This document shows positions 37,526-46,571 of a stretch of DNA of 64,000 nt, piece by piece (position 1 is the stretch's first letter; every line of letters starts with the position of its first letter). The notes under the pieces are model-generated. The model saw only the letters and a list, made by a program, of their open reading frames with translations, was not told where the DNA came from and did no database searches. The stretch is taken from contig JAEMBT020000005.1 of assembly GCA_018873245.2 (NCBI GenBank), positions 7,240,001-7,304,000 on the forward strand, given 5' to 3'. A program made the position numbers and the translations under genes. This DNA comes from Archegozetes longisetosus. Its lineage: Eukaryota; Arthropoda; Arachnida; Sarcoptiformes; Trhypochthoniidae.

Positions 37526-37639
37526 ATTTGTAAATCAGAAAATACTTTTTGTAACTATTGTTAAATAAATAGCACTAAAGACGGTGTAATGTCTCTTTTT
37601 AAAATACATACAAGTTTAGTCATTTAAATAATGATAGAC

Positions 37640-37760
37640 ATAGGTTCACTGAGCCTTAAGCTAGAGCCTAAAAGACCTGAGCCTGAGCTTTATGATCTAT
37701 AATAGCTTTTGAGCTGAGCCTCGAGCCTGGGCTAGCCTAGGTTCAGGCTAGCCTATGTCG
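37640..37760. repeat. Degenerate GAGCCT hexamer patch in repeat A
   Basis: Repeated GAGCCT/CTGAGC units ending in a GCTAGCCTAGG palindromic block. The same patch is in repeat B. Confidence 0.7.
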
Positions 37761-38255
37761 ATCATTACATTCAAAGTATTTAATCAAAATTTACTGAAGC
37801 GTTTTAGAAAATACTGATACTCACTGAAATGAGTCAGTAAATATCAATAATTACTAGTAAATATCAAATTTACTACGAGGGTCAGTAGATATCAATATTT
37901 ACTAGTAGTTATATTAGTATTATACTAGTAATTATTAATATTTACTAATTATCAGAATTTACGGTAACATACAGTATATGAAACTATCATTCCATTTCAT
38001 TTTATCTTTGAGTTATAAGCTCCAAAATGCTCGAGACGGTAATTACCAATTCATGGGTAATTAAGGTCAAAGCTTTTATATTATATACATCGTTAGAAAG
38101 GTCTTGTCAAGCGGGATTAGATCCTTACCATGAAGGAAGTTCCTAAAGAGTTGTAGAAAGGTAACCGGCTAAATAAATATAAGACCGTAAGTTATGGGCG
38201 ATGTCTAGCGAACAAAGTGATCTAGAACTCGACTTTGGGTATCATTTAGGGCCCC

Positions 38256-38345
38256 AAATTTTGAAAAATTTTGATTCCCATCCCACTCCTGCAAAAGTTC
38301 AGTCCCGCTCCCGTCCCGTCTCTTCCCGCAATTCTCCCGCAATCA
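38256..38345 (+). repeat. TCCCG pentamer-rich block 1
   Basis: C-rich run built from TCCCG/CTCCCG units (for example GCTCCCGTCCCGTCTCTTCC) in very AT-rich surroundings. A related block in the same orientation occurs at 38893-38990. The 73-codon ORF over it is a by-product. Confidence 0.65.
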
Positions 38346-38892
38346 AAATTCGATTGAAAAATTCTATTTATTTCAATCATATAATTGAAAAACACATTTA
38401 TGTGATTACTATTTTAGACTAATTTCGAGACATTTATCATCTGAAAAGCAAACTTATTCAAAAAATAACTCCATATTAATAACACTTCAAAGCAATCAAT
38501 GAATACCTGAATTACATCCAAATCATTGAAGTCATTTACTAATTGCTCGTTAAATTGATAACAATTGGTCAACAGTTATAGTCTTTAATTGAATGCTAAT
38601 ATATTTGATTAAAACGAATTCAAAATTTGATTTAAAAATAAAAACTAAAATTACTCTTTCACTGAATGTTTGCAATAAATACGCAAAACTTTATCCTTTT
38701 TCGTTGACTTAAACTAACAATTATTCAATTTTGATTATAATCTGTATTTGTATTGATTTTTATTATGAACTGTACTCTCATTTCATATCATTATTTTCTT
38801 TTCAGTTTTGCTGTTAAATTACATTGGTTTAAATAACGGTTGAGAGCAGATTTTTACAGTGAGAAATTTGGGGGAATTTGTAGGAATGATGG
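38346..38892. other. Spacer between two TCCCG blocks
   Basis: AT-rich, no ORF. With both blocks it may be one element of about 735 bp (38256-38990), but no inverted ends or target duplication were found. Confidence 0.35.
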
Positions 38893-38990
38893 AGTCCCGT
38901 CCCGTCCTGTCCCGTACTTAAAAATTTAGTCCCACTCCCTCCCGTTCCCGGGGATTACCACAGATCCCAAGGGACTCCCGCAATGCAGAA
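38893..38990 (+). repeat. TCCCG pentamer-rich block 2
   Basis: GTCCCGTCCCGTCCTGTCCC, then AAAAATTTAGTCCCACTCCC and GGGACTCCCGCAATG. The A-run plus TTTAGTCCC arrangement parallels block 1. Confidence 0.65.
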
Positions 38991-39077
38991 CTACCATTTG
39001 GAGTTTTAGTATCAATATACTCAGCTCAACAAAATGAGTACATACCTCCGGGAGGGATGGAACGCTCTTCAAGCTCT

Positions 39078-39355
39078 AGTCGTCGTAGAGTTGCCAAATC
39101 TCAAGGAATTGACTGGTACAGTCAGTATAAATAAACCTCTGAGTTTCGGCAGAAAAAAGGGTCCACTGAGTAATATAACTATTATTAGACATTTGGACCC
39201 TTTTCTATTATTGGGATTCAGGGGTTAATTTATCTGACTGTACCGGTTATCCCTTGAGACTTGGCAACGTTACTTTTTTCTGCCGAAACTCAGAGGTTTA
39301 TTTATACTGACTGTACCAGTCAATTCCTTTGAGATTTGGCAACTCTAAGTCGTCG
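39078..39355. mobile_element. hAT-like MITE with 74-bp near-perfect inverted repeats
   Basis: Element 39086-39347. Ends TAGAGTTGCCAAATCTCAA are inverted and nearly identical for about 74 bp, to CTGAGTTTCGGCAGAAAAAA. Flanked by AGTCGTCG at 39078-39085 and 39348-39355. The right half contains a second, diverged copy of the arm just inside (39184-39270). TAGAGTTGCC ends and an 8-bp duplication fit hAT. The target is itself GTCGTCG-repetitive, so the duplication is slightly less certain. Confidence 0.75.
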
Positions 39356-39840
39356 TCGTATGAATGAATGAATAACTATAGGAATCTGTTTCACGTAATA
39401 GTGGCGTCTTTGGAGGTCAACATAAAAGATAAATGGAATGACTAATTCATGGGAACTGACACAGATTATTTAATTTATTTATAGTTTTGATTTTAGTTTT
39501 ATACTCCCCTCGAGCTCTCCTCATGGTAAAAAGTGAATAACACAAGTTATATTTTTGTGACTAAAACTCGATAAGGTCGATTTTTAACCTAAGGCGATTT
39601 TCCCTCATAACTTGTAAACTATTTTTTTTGGTAAAAGTTCTTGAAGAATTTTATGTTCAGCATTACAAGACCTTTCAAATGATACGTCACTCATCACGAG
39701 TTGTCTCAAAATTAATTCTTTTATACCACATGGAACATCACTTAAAAACTTTCAGATTGATATATGACATATTAAAAATTATAAGATTAAAACACACAAT
39801 TAGATTTTATACAAATATTACCATGTTTAATTCTACATAT
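39356..39840. other. 3' flank of the DUF6119-like gene
   Basis: AT-rich; the plus-strand ORF at 39628-39936 has no support. No inverted repeat matching the other side of the gene was seen. Confidence 0.35.
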
Positions 39841-40434
39841 TTAATTTTCCGTTATGATTTCACAAATATTGAAGTCAAATCCAAGTTTGCTAAGCTCATT
39901 CCTTGTTCTAATAACTTCCAGTTTAGCACCCAATGAATTAAAGAAGGTACGATAGGGACTCAAAAGATAAAATATATTATCTTGAGAAGATTTATATTTT
40001 TTAGAATTTCCTTGAAAACAGAGTAGCTTGAAGCTTTCTTTGGTACACAACAATAATTTGGACATTACTTCACCCTTTGAATTGATGTATTTTCCTTTTT
40101 TAAGTTGGTCGACTATTATCTCGCCTAATGTCTGGCAATATTCTTCTTCGCTGCCTTCATCTATTACACAAAGAGAATCACAAATCTCTTTAAAAATTTT
40201 GAAAGAATTTTTTTTCAATTCTTTCAACAACGAGGAAATATCGTTTGCAAAAATTTTTTCTTTCGTCTGTCCTTCCAAGTGTAGACTTCTTGATGCATCA
40301 CGATGGCGTTCATTACCGTAATAGTAATCTATTGGTAATTGAAATGCTTCAGGACGGAGATTGTCACGAGGGGCAACAGCATAAACAAACGTTGGCTTTT
40401 CCAACACTCGTTTAAAATCATCACATGTTGACAT
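39841..40434 (-). CDS. DUF6119/TIGR04141-like protein, C-terminal frame
   Basis: A 197-codon frame starting MSTCDDFKRVLEKPTFVYAV, five bases after the stop of the upstream 610-codon frame and in a different reading frame. Its start (KPTFVYAVAPRDN) and end (FFNSLGAKLEVIRTRNELSK then LGFDFNICEI) resemble the C-terminal end of bacterial TIGR04141 proteins, which goes roughly '...vvyaIv....LPffSkv.Lr...r.L..lGf.v....I'. The middle, about 100 residues (DISSLLKELKKNSFKIFKEI etc.), is an insertion relative to my memory of the bacterial form. The simplest reading is that both frames were once one gene; a separate downstream protein is the alternative. Confidence 0.55.
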   Translation of the reverse strand: MSTCDDFKRVLEKPTFVYAVAPRDNLRPEAFQLPIDYYYGNERHRDASRSLHLEGQTKEKIFANDISSLLKELKKNSFKIFKEICDSLCVIDEGSEEEYCQTLGEIIVDQLKKGKYINSKGEVMSKLLLCTKESFKLLCFQGNSKKYKSSQDNIFYLLSPYRTFFNSLGAKLEVIRTRNELSKLGFDFNICEIITEN

Positions 40435-40439
40435 GAAGC

Positions 40440-42272
40440 TTAGTAGCTCTTGCTTTTTAGCTTTTGTGTATTAGTGTAATTCTCGTAAAATTCCTCAATA
40501 ATGCCAGGCTCAGGAGAATTACCCTGCATCCTACGACTTATTATTTTGGCAGAGTTCACTAATTGAGAACAAGCCTCTCTCGTTGATTGTCCGAAACCTT
40601 TCTTAACGTGGTAAACAAATGTCGAATTGGAGTCTTGGTCATGTAACATTAAATCAAATAGTTCGATGGTTTTGATTATCTTTAGGTCGCCAACAATATA
40701 CCCGTCTTCAGAGGCATAGCTATTATTGTAAACAGATTCTTTGACATTAATTTTCCATGGTTTTTTTAGTTGACATAACTCATTATAGGCAACTAAATGT
40801 TTGTTGAGCAAGCGTACAAATTCCCTTTGGATCAACTTTATATAATCTTCAGTGACACAGCACCATTTGGTCATTACCCGCCAGTAAACTTGGTTTTTAT
40901 AGAAAATGTTTCCTTCAATGTAATTCATTAACTTATCAGAAGTAATCGTTTCATCCATTTTCTTATACGATATCGTTACTTCGCAAAGTCTCTTTCGAAA
41001 ATCTTCAGTTGAGTAGTTTTGATTGTGCAAGGCTCTACACTTTACGTCCGTTTGTAAATTTGTCAAAATGCTTGCCAAAGTAGGTGTCGTACGAAATCTT
41101 TTTATAACATGCCCTTTGTAACAGAGATTGTAATCTGATCCTAGCAAGAAATCTTCGGTGTGCTTGTGGCACAAATTGAAACGTTGATGAAGGTTAAGCT
41201 TGTAACTTTGAATATCATCTTGTATCTGCTTTATGAGAAACAAGTTAAGCTCTTCTTCCTTCAACAAAGACACTTTCTGAAGGTATTGATAGTACGCTTC
41301 CGATGTCTTCTCTACTTCTCCTTCTGTGGTCAATGTTTGCTCTCCTCTATCAATCTTGTTCAGATGGTCAAGAATTAGAGGGAAATCTTCAACTTCAAAT
41401 TCTCTTTTGAATCTCACCAAGCCAAATCCAATTTCTACTTTGATGTCGGATGATTGTCGAACCTGAGAGGAAATTGAAGAGTTACCGATGTTACTGAAAC
41501 ATTGAAGTTTCCGAATTGACGCATTATTACGCAGCCTTGCAGTAAACTTGGTACAAAGTTCGGGTATTTTAAAGGGATTTGTAGGTTCTTCAATCAGATA
41601 AGTGTGTTTAGCAGATTTCGCGTTTCCCAAAAGCTTTTTATTTGTGGATGATAATCGTCCTTTCTCACTCAAAATTCTTGCGGCCACCTTTTGTGGAAAG
41701 TCGTAATCAACGTAGCCTTGTATTAGCCTCCAACCGGAGCCTTTGGTAATAGCGTAAACACAATCAGATTTAAAATAGAATATGACAGCATTGAAGTTAT
41801 TGTGCTCAAAAAGTATTCCATAACTTTTCAGAAGCCTGGATGAGCCTTTACGTGTTTGAATGTAAATCATAATTTGAAACTGTTCACCTTCACCAAGGTC
41901 GATTTGTTTTTTTAGTTCATATTTTATCTTTGTGTTCTTGTTCTCGTTGTATTTAGTAATTATTCTTTCGATAACCTCTTTGGACTCCAAATCAATTGAG
42001 TCGTTACGGATTTTGTGGAAGCTGACTTGCTGGACGCAAGAAAGTTTTCTTCTTTTGGGATCAGTTGTAGTTTCATTATCGATGACGATATCTTCATCTT
42101 CATCAATGTTATTAACTTCGTCACCACTCCCTTCACTACTCATATCTTGCGATACTTCAGCAAAATCGCAATTGCCAGAAGATAAATCCGCCAAAGCTTC
42201 TTCATTGATTTCAACTCCCGAAGAATTCGTTTCTATGGAGGAGTATTCGGACTGTGCTGAAACTAAAGTCAT
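40440..42272 (-). CDS. Intronless DUF6119/TIGR04141-like protein, main frame
   Basis: 610 codons with no intron or internal stop, less AT-rich than its flanks. Residues 1-75 are acidic and Ser-rich with an NLS-like PKRRKL at about 73-78. From about 155 the sequence follows the order I know from the bacterial 'sporadically distributed' TIGR04141/DUF6119 family. First comes NFNAVIFYFKSDCVYAITKG, a W/Y-rich turn and YDFPQKVAARIL. Then RLRNNASIRKL (bacterial 'DRDSSILKSLTG'), YWRVMTKWCCVTEDYIK (bacterial 'GNWYKVEKDYV') and ESVYNNSYASEDGYIVGDLK. Last come IELFDLM and FVYHVKKGFGQSTREACSQL (bacterial 'E.cDL...hHVK...S..LSHLF.QG'). Molecular role of the family is not established. The match is from memory and motif order; a profile search would decide it. 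No host-type neighbours; the region is MITE-rich. Confidence 0.6.
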   Translation of the reverse strand: MTLVSAQSEYSSIETNSSGVEINEEALADLSSGNCDFAEVSQDMSSEGSGDEVNNIDEDEDIVIDNETTTDPKRRKLSCVQQVSFHKIRNDSIDLESKEVIERIITKYNENKNTKIKYELKKQIDLGEGEQFQIMIYIQTRKGSSRLLKSYGILFEHNNFNAVIFYFKSDCVYAITKGSGWRLIQGYVDYDFPQKVAARILSEKGRLSSTNKKLLGNAKSAKHTYLIEEPTNPFKIPELCTKFTARLRNNASIRKLQCFSNIGNSSISSQVRQSSDIKVEIGFGLVRFKREFEVEDFPLILDHLNKIDRGEQTLTTEGEVEKTSEAYYQYLQKVSLLKEEELNLFLIKQIQDDIQSYKLNLHQRFNLCHKHTEDFLLGSDYNLCYKGHVIKRFRTTPTLASILTNLQTDVKCRALHNQNYSTEDFRKRLCEVTISYKKMDETITSDKLMNYIEGNIFYKNQVYWRVMTKWCCVTEDYIKLIQREFVRLLNKHLVAYNELCQLKKPWKINVKESVYNNSYASEDGYIVGDLKIIKTIELFDLMLHDQDSNSTFVYHVKKGFGQSTREACSQLVNSAKIISRRMQGNSPEPGIIEEFYENYTNTQKLKSKSY

Positions 42273-43330
42273 GACATCACTTAATAAATGTTACTGATTA
42301 TGAATACCGTAGAAGATCGAACCTCACATTTATTAGTCTATCCTAACCTCACTTAACAATAATTATACCCTAAATATAGTACACAAATAGTCCTTCGGTC
42401 AGGTTAGATTAGGTGACATGCTTCTTGGCTGATTGGTCTCCGTTTGCACGTATTATACATACATACATCCGAAATATATATCATCGCATATCAATATATA
42501 TATATATATAAATTAGTATACCGAGATTGGCTTTAGTTGTTTACATCAAATTACTGTGCTCGGAAAATTAAAAAATGAGATTTCACTGTTATATTTCATT
42601 TGGTCCAATTGAATGACATCGTTTATTTCAGTTTAGTGAATAAAGCAAGATAGTATGTCACTTGCGGAAGTAAGGTCATTAGGAGCCTCACTACATCTAT
42701 TAAGATCACGTAACAGGATCTAGTTTATTCTTGTATTCAGCTTGTCGAGCTAAATACAAGGGTATAAAGGGGATAGACTCACTATAAGTGTTCCATTCGA
42801 TGATTCAGCTGAAAAATATTTAAATGGACACCATAGTAGTTTAGGATAAACTTCCGAAAACGTGGCATGTTTTTTCACAACCTTATATGCATTTTCTCAA
42901 TTGGTATTGCGTGAAGAAATTTAATATGAAATTTCAGCTCCAGAGACGTCCATTTTAAAAATTATGTCCACATTTTTAATTTTCAGAGGTTTTTTGATGA
43001 TTTCATCATGGTCTCAACCAATCTAGTCGAATATCGTAATATTCGATTCAGCTTGATGAATTGAATTGATATAATCGAAATCCTAAGTTTATTTCCGATA
43101 CTTAACTCTAGTAAATTAGAAATGCTATAAAATTTTTATTATACTTGAATACTCATTGATTTTATGATTGTTATATATAAAGGTGTCTATTGGTTAGATA
43201 TGTCGTTGAAGCTCAAACTTCACATACCAAATATGAACTTGATGTTAACTCAAAAAATTAAACAATCAAAATAAATGACTGCTCAAGGAAAATCTAACTT
43301 ATAGTGTCCCTAGTTTATCGGTATTAAGTA
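42273..43330. other. 5' flank of the DUF6119-like gene
   Basis: AT-rich. At 42332-42415 are CCTAACCTCA and AGGTTAGATTAGG in opposite orientation, a weak inverted pair. (TA)n at 42497-42511. No gene. Confidence 0.35.
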
Positions 43331-43610
43331 TCTATATAATAAGGAGCAAATGTGTATGTTTGTCCTTCTATGCATTCAGACTGTGGACACTTTAGTCCCG
43401 AACAAATTACTTATTTCGGGATCAGGATGGCCAGGAGACGTACCATTGGCAATTCATTTTCAGACCAATTTTTCAGAAAAAACATTATTACCAAAAATAA
43501 CTATGTGCTGCCTGGAATAGAACCCGGAACCATTTATATAAGTAGAGATCCCAATTATTTAGTTTAACTCTTTCTGACTAATAGGTACACCAATTTTCCT
43601 AAGTGGTAAA
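43331..43610 (-). mobile_element. tRNA-like SINE family C, copy 1 (partial)
   Basis: Shares AGACTGTGGACACTTTAG and CAAAAATAACTATG(C/T)G with the copy at 49545 and, more loosely, with 43976-44290. On the minus strand the strip GGTTC(T)ATTCCAGG corresponds to box B in the other copies. The plus-strand ORF 43352-43567 is a by-product. Confidence 0.5.
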
Positions 43611-43975
43611 TTTAGTTCAAAAGAATTAAACTCATGAAAAACATTTTTGAGAGTTGTGGAGATTTTTGAGCTTAAGTTAGAGGTTTATTCTGAGCTATTC
43701 GCTATTTTTTGCGTGTTTAAATCATTATTAAATTGTTTAGTGAATTTTCTAATGTAAATTATGATAAAATCTACTAAATATTAGTTTTATAAAGATTTTT
43801 TTTGTAAAATTCATAAGAAATAAGAAATGATAATTTAAAAATCGGGTTGAGTTACATCATGGTTTGACTTCAACGTGTATTATGATTTCCTTATGAAATA
43901 GTTTTTAATCATAAATCTAAACGCATCAGTTTTAGACGAAAAATTAAACAAGAATTATGGTATCTTTAATAACAA

Positions 43976-44290
43976 GCAGATATGCATGTCTGTTCTATGA
44001 ATTCGAACTATGAGCACTTTAAACCCGAATCAATTACATATTTGTATGACTAGGAGGCGCAGCACTGGTTATTTTTTCAAAAAAGAAAAAAATATACTTA
44101 TAGAAAAATAACTATCCCCCGACAGGAATCGAATCTACAGTCATGTAGATATTTGCGTGATACTTCTTTAAAGCTAACACATTTACTGGATGCTTGACAA
44201 ATAACCATACGATTTCAAACTTTAATACCTCAAATTTGTTCAGATTTTTCCAATGAAGTATTTACAAAAAGTGGAGAAATAATGAGAATT
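43976..44290 (-). mobile_element. tRNA-like SINE family C, copy 2
   Basis: Aligns with 49545-49837 (TTTAAAGCTAACA, GACAAATAACYATA, TTTCAAACTTTAATA). On the minus strand: TTAGCTTTAAAGAAG (box-A-like) and AGATTCGATTCC (box B), about 35 bp apart. Confidence 0.55.
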
Positions 44291-44600
44291 TATGGTACAA
44301 TGTGTTTAAATTGTGTGATTAGTTAGCAACTCTTTTCTTTCTTGATCTAAACTTTCTTTGAACTGTTATTGAACTTTTCTGACTTGAAAAGCATACTGTA
44401 TATTCATAATAAAAATCGCCTCTTCAGTAGTGAAATCCATGATAGAATACGAAAAGTAAATGAAAAATGAAGTCATAGAAAAAAATTCTCAATATTAATT
44501 AAGATTAAGGGCTCCGAGTTTCAGAATCGGATACTAAAGTTGCAATCAAATGAAATCATCTAGTTATTTGTCAAATGCCCTGTATTTCCAACGTATTTAC
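44291..44600. other. Intergenic, nothing recognised
   Basis: AT-rich. Confidence 0.35.
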
Positions 44601-44629
44601 TTTTAATATTTGAATATAAACTTTTAAGT

Positions 44630-45030
44630 AATCTTAAACTGAATCGAATAGAATTAAATAGAATAGAAACTAAAGTAACACAAATGAAATGAATTTATTG
44701 AAATTCAAGTGAATTCCAGAAAGACGCATTGAATTCAACTGAATATTATCCAATAAAAACTAATGTTCATAAGTTATACAGAGCTGTTCAGAATTATTTC
44801 TAGCTGAATTCTGTAGAATCACACCGTATTAATACGGATTATACAAAATTGAGCTGAGCTCATTATAATAATTCACGTTAATTCGGTTCGATCCGACAGA
44901 ACTAAGCTAGATATCATTTAATTCACAACGACGTTGCATAATTTAATGACAATTAGATTTAGTCGAGTGGAATTCAACTCATTTCTATTACTTTTGTTTT
45001 TATTATATTGAATTTTATTAAATTCAGTTC
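44630..45030. repeat. Degenerate GAATT-type pentamer region
   Basis: Irregular but frequent GAATT/GAATA/AATTC units (GAATCGAATAGAATTAAATA, GAATTCAAGTGAATTCC, GAATTCAACTGAATA). Looks like an old, diverged satellite. Confidence 0.45.
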
Positions 45031-45204
45031 AAGATTACTTAACAATTTACACTATAACCTTTAAATGTAAAATTTGAAGTCGTCGGGAGTAAATATGTTG
45101 ACAGTAAAAATATGGAACTAGATTAGTCGCATGCTGTTCACTGATAAAAATCATTTTCAATATTTATCTGTTTTTTTTATATTTCTCAAGAATTTAAAGA
45201 TTTT

Positions 45205-45300
45205 AATAGCTTTTGAGATTAGATTAGGTTGTGTTGGATCGGTTTAGTTCGGTTGAGTTAGGCTAACTTAGATTAAGTTCGGTTTTATTGGTTTATATAT
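45205..45300. repeat. Degenerate GGTTA/TTAGG-like region
   Basis: Runs such as AGATTAGATTAGGTTGTG, CGGTTTAGTTCGGTTGAG and TTAGGCTAACTTAGATTAAG. Resembles a decayed pentamer array; resemblance to the arthropod telomere unit TTAGG may be coincidental. Confidence 0.4.
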
Positions 45301-45908
45301 AAATATTGACAGGATTCTAAATTTCCAACTTTCTATTCACTGTAGGATTTTTTTAGTTCTATAAGAAATTGTTGAAATATGAGAATAAGTATAGAAATTC
45401 TTAGATGAAATAATATTGAAAATTGAGAACATTGATGAAATTTTTAGAAAATAAATTTTCATGACTATCGATGAACTGGCTATCTTTAAATAGAACCAGG
45501 TCAGAATTATATAGTTTCCTTTCTTCTGAACGGGCTTTATAGATAGTCGAAAATAAATTTCAAATTTCAATTGTAATATATGCATCTGTCCAATTCACCA
45601 AGCTGAGTTGATTGATACAATATTCGGTTAAATTGATTCAGAGTGCGATAATAATTAAAACGAAAATTTTTGAAAAGAGACAAATGAACATAACTGTTAG
45701 AAATGAGCTTCTTCGAAGCTGAAATTATATATAGATATATATGAAGTTGTGAAACTTTATTAACCTAAAGAGTTTTGAGCATTTCATAGTATTTTTGATA
45801 ATTTTAGGTAAAAAAATTCAAAATAATTTTAATGTGTACACATGAAAATTTTGTTTGATTTTTCAATCTATTGCCCTCCGAGATCGGACTCAACCTTTTT
45901 TGCAAACA
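45301..45908. other. Intergenic, nothing recognised
   Basis: AT-rich; minus-strand ORF 45337-45585 has no support. Confidence 0.35.
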
Positions 45909-45910
45909 TA

Positions 45911-46571
45911 TACAGGATGTAAAATAATTGACCACTATATTTAGAATGTTTATAAATTCAAAACGATATTTTACTTAAACTCTTTCACCGAAAGAAAATA
46001 GAATAATAGGAGTTTATGAAATATGTTAAAAATACAGGGTGTAAAGTGATTAATAACTATATTTATTTGATTATAATATTTTATTCATAAGGTTTTGAAA
46101 GTTCAAATTTAGTGTTTATTTCCCCTAGATATTAAGGTTATTTTTTGCCATTTGATGTTTGTTTACAGTCACTTTTTTAAAATGGTTGAACTTCATTCCT
46201 ATAGTACTTTAAATCTCATCGCCCTTCACTGTCCTGAAAGTATAGATTGGCCACCTCATTCTCCTGATATGAATCCTTACGATTATTTTCTTTGTAGATA
46301 TCTTAAAGATAACGTCTATGCTAAGAATCCTCAGTCAACAGAAGAGCTCGAAAGTGAAATTGAAAGTGAAATATTCGATATTCTAATACGGTTTGAATGA
46401 CGTTATCGACAATTTTCAAATTCGATTACTCCACGTTCACTTAGAGAACGGATGGTATTCCGAACATATTATTTCATAAACTCCCACTTTTCTACTTTCT
46501 TTTTGTAAACAAATCTCGATAAAATTCCTTGTACTTTTGAAATATAGTGGTCAATTATTTTACGCCGTGTA
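45911..46571 (+). mobile_element. Mariner-class element, internally deleted, with inner second end
   Basis: Element 45913-46569 with TA on both sides. The left end (CAGGATGTAAAATAATTGAC then CACTATATTT) and the right end read inward (CACGGCGTAAAATAATTGAC then the same) match; the arms again share GGGAGTTTATGAAATA-like sequence about 100 bp in. A second, similar end (CAGGGTGTAAAGTGATTAAT) lies inside at 46036. A transposase remnant follows at 46152. Confidence 0.7.
46152..46400 (+). pseudogene. Mariner-class transposase remnant
   Basis: After a non-matching start, the frame reads IDWPPHSPDMNPYDYFLCRY, then LKDNVYAKNPQSTEELESEI. This is the last catalytic block (final Asp in NPYD) of arthropod mariner-like transposases ('WPPRSPDLNPxDYFLWGYLK'). 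The first two catalytic Asp residues are absent. Confidence 0.75.

Larger units (their letters stand above)
36360..37971. mobile_element. Repeat A: TIR element, interrupted by a second element
   Basis: Ends read TATGTTACAGTAAATTTTGA (left) and TATGTTACCGTAAATTCTGA (right, read inward). The right half contains a degenerate GAGCCT hexamer patch and a series of TTTACTAGTAAATATCA-like palindromes. It aligns with 48525-49263 except for an extra 838 bp, which is the nested element at 36692-37525 plus one copy of its 4-bp target duplication. Non-coding. Confidence 0.75.

Noticed and set aside
40440-40500. Programmed ribosomal frameshift between the two DUF6119-like frames
   Set aside because: No canonical X-XXY-YYZ heptamer in the right frame near the stop; a lesion or sequence error is simpler.
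39841-42272. Bacterial contamination as the source of the DUF6119-like gene
   Set aside because: It is embedded in AT-rich DNA with MITEs whose sister copies lie elsewhere in the window, and has a eukaryote-like N-terminal extension. Read support would still be welcome.
43352-43567. 71-codon ORF with PGIEPGT
   Set aside because: Translation across a SINE copy; the motif comes from its box-B region.
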